A stretch of DNA of 6,691 bases. Origin: an uncultured Verrucomicrobiota bacterium (GTDB taxonomy: Bacteria; Verrucomicrobiota; Verrucomicrobiae; Opitutales; Opitutaceae). The DNA lies in assembly GCA_946482165.1 (NCBI GenBank), contig CAMLQS010000283.1:1-6691 (forward strand), written 5' to 3'. The position numbers and the translations under genes are program-made. Within the stretch, counting starts at the first letter, position 1, and each line of letters opens with the position of its first letter. Below the pieces are notes generated by a model. The model ran no database searches, was not told the origin of the DNA, and was given only the letters and a program-made list of their open reading frames with translations. Of this stretch, positions 1 through 6,691 are shown in pieces.

Positions 1-87
1 CCCCGCCCCGGCCGAAGCCGAAAGAACCTCCGCTTCCCGCCACCCCGCGCCGCGCTAATACCCGGCCGCCCCGCCTCCGCCCGAGGG

Positions 88-123
88 CGCAACCGTTGCG
101 GCCTCCCGCGTCGGGAAGGCATC
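88..123 (+). promoter_or_regulatory. Leader of the sigma gene with CGCAACC motif
   Basis: CGCAACC at 88-94 lies 29 nt before the ATG at 124. It forms the left half of GCAAC-C-GTTGC (89-99). A purine-rich GGGAAGG at 113-119 is the likely ribosome binding site, 4 nt from the ATG. The whole leader aligns without gaps to the leader of the downstream kinase gene: CGCAACC identical, then 18 of 29 bases, then ATG. Seen: the alignment and spacing. Inferred: a shared promoter or operator element, possibly recognised by the sigma factor encoded here. No transcription start is known. Confidence 0.4.
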
Positions 124-879
124 ATGCCCTCCATGAGCGCCGAGGCCTCCACGGCGGACGCCAGCCCGGCTTCCCGATCATTCCGCACCACCTGCTGGAC
201 GCAGGTCCTCGCCGCGCGCGGCCGCCACGCCGAGGCGCGCGTCGCCCTCGCTGAACTTTGCCAGGCCTATTATGAACCGCTCGTGGTCTACCTCGCGCGC
301 AGCGAGCCCGCGCTGCCGGCGCGCGAGGTCGCCCACGAGTTCTTCGCCGCGCTCCTTTCGGGCGATCCCTTCGCCCGCCTGGATCGCGACGGCGGGCGCT
401 TCCGGTCCTACCTGCTCGGCGCGCTCAAGCACTTCCTCTCCCACCGACGCGCCGCAAACCTGCGGCTGAAACGCGGCGCCGGCCTGGTCCATCTCCCGCT
501 CTCCGCGCCCACCGACACCTCGCCGGGGATCGATCCCGCCGACCTCGCCTTGCCCGCGCCCGACGCCGCCTACGACCGCGCCTGGGCGCTCACCCTTCTC
601 GCCCGCGCCCTCGCCTCGCTCCGCGCCGAGTTCGCCGCCGAAGGCCGCGCCGCCGAGTTTGATCGCCTGAAGCCCTGGCTCACCGGCGAGGCCGCCCACG
701 GCGAACAAGCCGGGACCGCCCGCGCGCTCGGATGCGACCCCGAAGCGCTCAAGGCCTCCGTCCACCGCCTGCGCCAACGCTTTCGGCGCCTTGTCCGCGC
801 CGAGGTCGCCGCCACCCTCCGCGAGAACGCCGACGTCGAGGCCGAGCTCCGCGCCCTCCATCAGGCGCTGGGGCGGTGA
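124..879 (+). CDS. ECF-like sigma-70 family RNA polymerase sigma factor
   Basis: This 251-residue protein probably directs RNA polymerase to a small regulon. Residues about 20-117 form a sigma-2-like region, recognisable from CWTQVL, the AYYEPLVVYLAR helix, HEFFAALLSGDPFARLDRDGGRFRSYL and ALKHFLSHRRA. A linker rich in Pro and Ala (about 120-148) follows. Residues about 152-230 form a sigma-4-like region, with a helix-turn-helix around 194-228 (GTARALGC, then ALKASVHRLRQRFRRLVR). This layout matches the sigma-24-like factors that Verrucomicrobiota and Planctomycetota often pair with Ser/Thr kinases, and the next gene is such a kinase, 55 bp downstream. The ATG at 124 is preferred over the ATG at 133 because GGGAAGG precedes it closely and its leader aligns with the kinase leader. 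No anti-sigma factor gene is visible; the kinase may be the control partner (inference). The regulon is unknown. Confidence 0.88.
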   Translation: MPSMSAEASTADASPASRSFRTTCWTQVLAARGRHAEARVALAELCQAYYEPLVVYLARSEPALPAREVAHEFFAALLSGDPFARLDRDGGRFRSYLLGALKHFLSHRRAANLRLKRGAGLVHLPLSAPTDTSPGIDPADLALPAPDAAYDRAWALTLLARALASLRAEFAAEGRAAEFDRLKPWLTGEAAHGEQAGTARALGCDPEALKASVHRLRQRFRRLVRAEVAATLRENADVEAELRALHQALGR

Positions 880-898
880 AAAAAACTTCCGTTCGCCA

Positions 899-934
899 CG
901 CAACCATCGCCGCCCTCCGCGCCGGCAACGAGTG
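899..934 (+). promoter_or_regulatory. Leader of the kinase gene with CGCAACC motif
   Basis: This part of the 55-bp gap between sigma and kinase genes carries CGCAACC at 899-905, exactly 29 nt before the ATG at 935, as in the sigma gene leader. Just upstream, after the sigma stop, is a run of seven A (879-885) followed by CTTCCG; this A-rich patch stands out in GC-rich DNA and could be a promoter upstream element. No good ribosome binding site is visible. Inferred role: a separate promoter for the kinase co-regulated with the sigma gene, or a translation-level element. Motif identity is uncertain. Confidence 0.38.
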
Positions 935-3913
<2,979 letters not shown>

Positions 3914-3932
3914 CTATCCGCCCCGCCGCGAC

Positions 3933-3962
3933 CGGGCGCCGACTCGCCGGAGCTTGCGCCCG
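3933..3962 (+). terminator. Possible weak terminator after the kinase gene
   Basis: CGGGCGC (3933-3939) pairs with GCGCCCG (3956-3962) across a 16-nt loop, 20 bp after the kinase stop. The following CTCGTCCTCTTTGCGTTTTC is moderately T-rich but lacks a clean U tract. A stem of this strength can arise by chance in such GC-rich DNA. Confidence 0.2.
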
Positions 3963-3963
3963 C

Positions 3964-4026
3964 TCGTCCTCTTTGCGTTTTCACGCGCCTCGCACTCCGT
4001 GACCTCCGTGGCCTCCGTGGTTAAAA
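3964..4026 (+). repeat. Dispersed-type intergenic repeat with three 9-bp CTCCGTGRY units
   Basis: Three tandem 9-bp units, CTCCGTGAC, CTCCGTGGC and CTCCGTGGT (3995-4021), are followed by TAAAAC and preceded by CTTTGCGTTTTC (3971-3982). On the minus strand this reads as GTTTTAACCACGGAGG and so on, then GAAAACGCAAAG. From memory, very similar strings (AACCACGGAGG or AACCACAGAGG units followed by AACGCAAAG) recur between genes in many Verrucomicrobiota and other bacteria. The tandem structure is seen directly; the dispersed nature is recalled and cannot be checked from one copy. Each unit supplies an in-phase GTG for the tspO reading frame. Confidence 0.6.
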
Positions 4027-4538
4027 CATCTTCCGACACTTCCCGCGCCCGCTCGACCCTCGTTCTCGTCGGGGCCCTCGTCATCGTCTACGCCGTCGCC
4101 GCCCTCGGAGGCCTCGCCACCTCGCACGGCGTGCGCGACTGGTATCCCGCGCTCGTCAAACCCCGCTGGACTCCCCCCTCCTGGCTCTTCGGCCCCGCCT
4201 GGACCCTTCTCTACACGTTCATGGCCGTCGTCGCCTGGCGGATCTGGCGTCAACCGTCCGCCGTCGCCGGCCGCGCCCATGTCCTCCGCGCCTGGTGGCT
4301 GCAACTCGCCCTCAACGGCGCCTGGTCCTGGGCATTTTTCCACTTTCGCTCCCCCGCCGCGGGACTGGCGCTGATCGGCGCGCTGCTTGTCACCATCTGC
4401 TGGATACAACCTCGCCTCGCGCGCATCGACCGCCCCTCCGCCCTCCTTTGGACGCCCTACGTGCTCTGGGTCGCCTTCGCCGCCTGCCTCAACCTCGCGA
4501 TCTGGCACCACAACCGCCCGCTTCCGCTCGGCGGGTAA
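4017..4538 (+). CDS. tspO: TspO/MBR family tryptophan-rich membrane protein
   Basis: From the GTG at 4017 the product is 173 residues, close to the usual TspO length of about 155-170, with the expected five hydrophobic helices. Family motifs are clear: WYPALVKPRWTPPSWLFGPAWTLLY (42-66; W51, P53, P54, F58, W62 and Y66 are key), QLALNGAWSWAFF (96-108) and PYVLWVAFAACLNLAIWHHN (147-166). TspO proteins are membrane proteins that bind porphyrins and other small hydrophobic ligands and are linked to stress and pigment regulation; the role here is not shown by context. The start is uncertain. No ATG lies in frame ahead of the first helix. GTG codons occur at 3999, 4008 and 4017, all in a 9-bp repeat, and a TTG occurs at 3954. 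No Shine-Dalgarno sequence is visible. It sits 103 bp after the kinase and is probably transcribed separately. Confidence 0.88.
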   Translation: MVKTSSDTSRARSTLVLVGALVIVYAVAALGGLATSHGVRDWYPALVKPRWTPPSWLFGPAWTLLYTFMAVVAWRIWRQPSAVAGRAHVLRAWWLQLALNGAWSWAFFHFRSPAAGLALIGALLVTICWIQPRLARIDRPSALLWTPYVLWVAFAACLNLAIWHHNRPLPLGG

Positions 4539-4637
4539 GGAAACGCGGGGCGCGTGTTCCGACGGGCCTCCCGCCACGACACGGCGCGCCGCCGTCCCAC
4601 TGCCATCGCCGAAAACGGCAAGGACGTCCCCGCCCGA

Positions 4638-4671
4638 GGTATTTGCCTCAGGCAACGAATGTTAGGTTGCG
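4638..4671 (+). promoter_or_regulatory. Candidate regulatory region upstream of the PEP-CTERM gene
   Basis: The 221-bp gap before the PEP-CTERM gene (4539-4759) holds one A/T-richer patch with overlapping inverted repeats: TTGCC-TCA-GGCAA (4643-4655) and GCAAC-9 nt-GTTGC (4652-4656 with 4666-4670). The 9-mer GGTATTTGC (4638-4646) also occurs on the minus strand upstream of the exosortase gene (6627-6635), at a similar distance from the start (113 and 121 nt). A transcription-factor site is inferred. No convincing -35/-10 or -24/-12 promoter is seen, and the rest of the gap shows no gene. Confidence 0.3.
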
Positions 4672-4759
4672 CGCCCCGGGCCCGCCCCTTAAAGAAATCG
4701 TCAAAGCCCGCCGAGCCGGCCGCCGTCGACCGACGGGAAAAGCCACACCCCGCCCAACC

Positions 4760-5446
4760 ATGCGTTCCATCCAGCTCCTCCCCCTCGCGCTTGGCCTTGT
4801 CGCCTCGCTTTCCCCCGCCGCCTCCGCCGCCACGCTCGATGTCGTCGGCACCGTGCATTGCACCGATCTCACCGGCCCCTCCTGGGTCGGGCCCACGGTG
4901 ATGTGGACCAGCGTCGACAGCGGCACCTTTTCCGGCACGGCCCAGGCCGGCTTCGCGACCTTCGCCGACCCCGCGCTCCTCACCTTCAGCTACGGAGACC
5001 TCGAACTGGACCTGACCCGCTCGCAAAGCCCCGGCGCCGACACCATCGGCTTCGAATACTACACCGAGCTCGATTCCAGCGTGCAGCCCTTCGAGGTCCG
5101 CTACAACGGCGTGCTCTGGGCCAGCGGCACCACCGACTTCCTGCGCACCGAGGTGGACAACTCGGACGACTACACCGCCGTCGGAACTGGTCGCGCCTCC
5201 CTCACCGCCGCCACCGTCGACGGCGCCGCCTTCTTCGCCGAAGTCCTCGCCCTCACCGGCGGCACCGGGCACCTCGATTTCGACATCAGCGACTTCCACG
5301 CCGTGGACAACGCCGGCAATTTCGCCTCCGTCGGCGTCATGACCGCGATACCCGAGCCCGCCTCCGCCTCCGTCCTCGCCGGCCTCGGCGCCCTCGCGCT
5401 CGGCGCGCTGCGCCGCCGCCGTCGCCAGGCCGTGTCTTGTGAATAA
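4760..5446 (+). CDS. PEP-CTERM sorting-signal protein, exported
   Basis: This 228-residue protein has a Sec signal peptide (MRSIQLLPLALGLVASLSP, then AASA, cleavage near residue 23). A mature region rich in Gly, Thr, Ser and Asp and probably beta-stranded follows, then a textbook PEP-CTERM tail: IPEP (197-200), a hydrophobic segment (about 205-217) and five arginines (218-222). PEP-CTERM tails are recognised by exosortases during export to the outer surface or matrix, and an exosortase gene faces this one. The mature part matches no fold I can name; an extracellular or biofilm role is inferred from the tail only. The last residues, AVSCE and the stop, are encoded by the left arm of an inverted-repeat element, so the original end may have been replaced. 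The ATG at 4760 is chosen because the signal peptide starts there; the frame stays open upstream without protein-like sequence. No strong ribosome binding site is seen. Confidence 0.87.
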   Translation: MRSIQLLPLALGLVASLSPAASAATLDVVGTVHCTDLTGPSWVGPTVMWTSVDSGTFSGTAQAGFATFADPALLTFSYGDLELDLTRSQSPGADTIGFEYYTELDSSVQPFEVRYNGVLWASGTTDFLRTEVDNSDDYTAVGTGRASLTAATVDGAAFFAEVLALTGGTGHLDFDISDFHAVDNAGNFASVGVMTAIPEPASASVLAGLGALALGALRRRRRQAVSCE

Positions 5447-5487
5447 CCCGGTTCGGCGGAGGCGGGAAACCGCGCTCGGCCAAGGCG

Positions 5488-5528
5488 CGAAAGGCGGAGG
5501 TGGGCCGGAGTGCCCATGCCGCCTTTCG
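5488..5528. terminator. Strong two-part hairpin between convergent genes
   Basis: CGAAAGGCGG (5488-5497) pairs perfectly with CCGCCTTTCG (5519-5528). An inner stem TGGGC (5501-5505) with GCCCA (5512-5516) closes a 6-nt loop. It works on both strands and lies 41 bp after the PEP-CTERM stop and 74 bp after the exosortase stop. There is no long U tract on either side, so it is an imperfect intrinsic terminator; it may instead be the folded core of the inverted-repeat element or an RNA 3' end stabiliser. Confidence 0.5.
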
Positions 5529-5531
5529 TAA

Positions 5532-5567
5532 CGCTGGCCCAGCGCAGTTTTCCGCTCCCCGCTGGGC
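5532..5567. repeat. Second hairpin with overlapping palindrome
   Basis: GCCCAGCG (5537-5544) pairs perfectly with CGCTGGGC (5560-5567) across a 15-nt loop that contains TTTT. The left arm also pairs with its own upstream sequence, CGCTGG-C-CCAGCG (5532-5544), so two alternative folds compete. It lies 35 bp after the exosortase stop on the minus strand and may serve as that gene's terminator; the trailing sequence is not U-rich. Confidence 0.45.
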
Positions 5568-5602
5568 TCACGCGACGGGCCTGGTTATTTACAAGACACG
5601 GC

Positions 5603-6505
5603 TCAGCTCCCCGCCGCGGCGTCTCCAGCCGTCGGCCGGGGCCGCCACGCCATCCAGCCCACCAACCCCAGGCCGGCCCAGAGCGCCAACGTTCCCGCGA
5701 TCTCGTGCAGAGCGTCGTAGTGGCCCGGAAAATACCGCGCCGTCGTCGAAATGACGAAGATGCGCAGCAGGTTGAAAACAAACCCGATCGCCATCCCCGC
5801 CGGCACGAGCGCCGCGACCGCCCACCAGCGCCGCCCCGCGATCCCGCCCGCGAGGATCGCCACCAGCGCCCCCGACGTGATGAGGCCGAAGCCGTTGCAC
5901 TCCGTCGCCACGTGAAAATGCCCGCCCGCCACCGAAAGCACGAGCTGCGGGTCCTGAGGCGTCCCCGCCAGCGCCAGGTTGGGGGCGAAGCCCAGTTTGG
6001 CCTGCACCACCGCCACGCCCACTCCGGCGAGCTGGCGTAACGGCCAGTCCAATACGGGAAACGCCAGAATGATCACGAAGAGCGCCGCCATTCCCGCCAC
6101 CAGGGGACGAAAAAACCGGTAGCCCTCCGCCCCGAAAAGCGCCTGCAAGCAACCCGCGAGCGCCAGAGCGAAGCCCGGCAGCACCAGCCACGAAAACCCG
6201 GCCAGTCCCGCGACCGCCGTCACGCCAAAGGCCGCGGCGAGCAGGAGCAGCGTGCGGTTGCACAGGTCGCCCTTGATCCTGAGTTCGCCGCGATGTTGCC
6301 ACGCGACGAGCCCCGCCGCCGCCCCGAGCAACATCGCCGCCTGGCGGATCTGCGATCGCGCCGCGGCCTCGGCCACGAGCCATCGCGTGACCGGCCAAAA
6401 CACCGCCGCCGTCGCCGCGACCAGCCCCCAGGCGAGCGCGCGATCACCCCGCGCCTCGTCGGCCGCCTTCGTTTCGTTTTTCTCCGGAATCGACTCCACT
6501 CGCAT
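5603..6505 (-). CDS. Exosortase/archaeosortase family membrane protease-transpeptidase
   Basis: This polytopic protein of 300 residues carries the exosortase catalytic triad: Cys203 in VATECNGFG, Arg248 in NLLRIFV and His267 in LHEIAG, each next to a hydrophobic helix as in the family. About eight hydrophobic segments are visible. Exosortases sit in the inner membrane and process PEP-CTERM-type tails of exported proteins; a PEP-CTERM protein is encoded head-on, 156 bp away. It lacks the C-terminal EpsI-type domain found in some exosortases. The ECNGFG active site differs from the ACSGLR-like form of the classic EpsH group, so it probably belongs to another subfamily, which I cannot name with confidence. 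The ATG at 6505 is chosen because an acidic/basic cytoplasmic N-terminus and the first helix follow normally. An in-frame ATG at 6553 would add 16 Arg/Ala-rich residues and would overlap a sigma-54-like promoter. AAGG lies 12 nt before 6505. Confidence 0.87.
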   Translation of the reverse strand: MRVESIPEKNETKAADEARGDRALAWGLVAATAAVFWPVTRWLVAEAAARSQIRQAAMLLGAAAGLVAWQHRGELRIKGDLCNRTLLLLAAAFGVTAVAGLAGFSWLVLPGFALALAGCLQALFGAEGYRFFRPLVAGMAALFVIILAFPVLDWPLRQLAGVGVAVVQAKLGFAPNLALAGTPQDPQLVLSVAGGHFHVATECNGFGLITSGALVAILAGGIAGRRWWAVAALVPAGMAIGFVFNLLRIFVISTTARYFPGHYDALHEIAGTLALWAGLGLVGWMAWRPRPTAGDAAAGS

Positions 6506-6530
6506 GGAGCTAGCCGACCTTGCCCGCCCG

Positions 6531-6546
6531 CACAAGTGCCGTGCCA
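6531..6546 (-). promoter_or_regulatory. Candidate sigma-54 (-24/-12) promoter for the exosortase gene
   Basis: On the minus strand TGGCACGGCACTTGTG matches the sigma-54 consensus TGGCACG-N4-TTGC except T instead of C in the -12 GC. The predicted transcription start is near 6520, giving only a 15-nt leader before the ATG at 6505; this would trim the AAGG ribosome site. PEP-CTERM genes in some proteobacteria are known to be controlled by sigma-54 with the PrsK/PrsR pair; extension to this organism is inferred. The -12 mismatch and short leader reduce confidence. Confidence 0.35.
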
Positions 6547-6559
6547 GGTGCATTCTCCG

Positions 6560-6584
6560 CCCGCTTCCCCCCGCCCCTCGCCCC
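6560..6584 (-). other. Potential G-quadruplex upstream of the exosortase gene
   Basis: The minus (sense) strand has G tracts of 4, 4, 6 and 3, separated by loops of 3, 1 and 4 nt, about 55-80 nt upstream of the exosortase ATG. This meets the usual G3+N1-7 rule. Such runs arise readily in DNA this GC-rich, so function is unproven. Confidence 0.4.
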
Positions 6585-6626
6585 GGGTGACATATTCCCG
6601 GCCGCCAGCGCCCCCGCCCCAGCCGA

Positions 6627-6654
6627 GCAAATACCCGATAGTAAAAAAATTGCT
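6627..6654 (-). promoter_or_regulatory. A/T-rich island with shared 9-mer upstream of the exosortase gene
   Basis: GCAAATACCCG on the plus strand (minus: CGGGTATTTGC), then GATAGT, seven A and TTGCT (6650-6654). AGCAA (6626-6630) and TTGCT form a 5-bp inverted repeat. This is the only A/T-rich patch in the 186 bp upstream of the exosortase start. GGTATTTGC recurs upstream of the PEP-CTERM gene, and a one-mismatch copy, GCTAATACCCG, lies at 54-64 upstream of the sigma gene. A regulator-binding or promoter region is inferred. From 6656 to the window end the sequence is G/C homopolymer runs with no gene visible. Confidence 0.28.
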
Positions 6655-6691
6655 ACCCCCCCCGGGGGCGCGCCTTTTTGCCCCCGCCCCC

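Larger units (their letters stand above)
5429..5602. repeat. 174-bp inverted-repeat element at the two convergent stop codons
   Basis: The left arm GCCGTGTCTTGTGAATAACC (5429-5448) matches the reverse complement of 5583-5602 at 19 of 20 positions, with weaker similarity for about 10 more bases. The arms enclose about 134 bp with further hairpins. The left arm encodes AVSCE and the TAA of the PEP-CTERM gene. The right arm begins on the base after the exosortase TGA, and in the exosortase frame reads AVSCK and TAA. This fits a MITE-like non-autonomous element or a specialised bidirectional terminator. No transposase gene is present, and no clear target-site duplication is seen (only a loose CAG at 5426-5428 and 5604-5606). 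Confidence 0.65.

Noticed and set aside
9..20. CGGC-CGAA-GCCG hairpin as a terminator of an upstream gene
   Set aside because: The stem is only 4 bp with no U tract, and no coding end is visible in the first bases.
21..42. Resemblance between AAAGAACCTCCGCTTCCCGC upstream of the sigma gene and the A-rich patch at 880-899
   Set aside because: About 14 of 20 bases match, but the distance to the start codon differs (103 versus 55 nt) and the composition is biased; not convincing.
791..934. Upstream extension of the kinase frame into the sigma gene
   Set aside because: The extra 48 residues are Arg/Pro/Ser-rich without domain features and overlap the sigma gene by 89 bp. The zinc ribbon begins right after the ATG at 935.
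4667..4694. TTGCGC-16 nt-TTAAAG as a sigma-70 promoter for the PEP-CTERM gene
   Set aside because: Only about half of each hexamer matches consensus; too weak to call.
4295..4759. Upstream extension of the PEP-CTERM frame
   Set aside because: It overlaps tspO and is Arg/Pro-rich; a clear signal peptide starts at the ATG at 4760.
5429..5602. Integron attC site between the convergent genes
   Set aside because: The conserved RYYYAAC/GTTRRRY core sites are not present at the arm ends, no cassette array is seen, and the genes are convergent rather than co-oriented.

Overview
The window is very GC-rich, with coding sequence that strongly prefers C or G at third codon positions. Three things suggest a Verrucomicrobiota bacterium, most likely of the Opitutales/Opitutaceae type: an ECF-like sigma factor directly followed by a zinc-ribbon/Hanks-type kinase with a polytopic C-terminal half; a PEP-CTERM protein next to an exosortase; and a dispersed 'CCACGGAGG' type intergenic repeat. 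This placement is inferred from gene content, since no 16S rRNA or other marker is present.

Layout. (1) 124-879 (+): ECF-like sigma-70 family factor. (2) 935-3913 (+): 992-residue membrane Ser/Thr kinase with an N-terminal zinc ribbon, an intact kinase domain, about nine membrane segments, a signal-peptide-like segment and a secreted-type C-terminal region. The two genes are 55 bp apart. Their leaders align without gaps up to the ATG and share CGCAACC exactly 29 nt before each start, which suggests shared control, perhaps by the sigma factor itself. (3) 4017-4538 (+): TspO/MBR family tryptophan-rich membrane protein. Its only plausible start codons lie in a 9-bp tandem repeat that looks like a dispersed intergenic element. 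(4) 4760-5446 (+): secreted PEP-CTERM protein. (5) 5603-6505 (-): exosortase with the Cys/Arg/His triad, convergent with the PEP-CTERM gene.

The two convergent genes form an enzyme/substrate pair: the exosortase should recognise and process the C-terminal PEP-CTERM signal of the exported partner. The interval between them is filled by a 174-bp inverted-repeat element whose 20-bp arms (19/20 identical) sit at the two stop codons. The left arm encodes the last five residues and stop of the PEP-CTERM protein. The right arm begins on the base after the exosortase stop, in the same codon phase. Strong hairpins lie inside. Upstream of the exosortase is a sequence resembling a sigma-54 (-24/-12) promoter, a G-quadruplex-type run, and a 9-mer (GGTATTTGC) that also occurs upstream of the PEP-CTERM gene.

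No RNA genes, CRISPR arrays or transposase genes are visible. No gene-free stretch exceeds about 220 bp. The gene families are recognisable, so I do not claim a new system. The less explained parts are the inverted-repeat element at the paired stops, the matched sigma/kinase leaders, and the repeat-derived TspO start.
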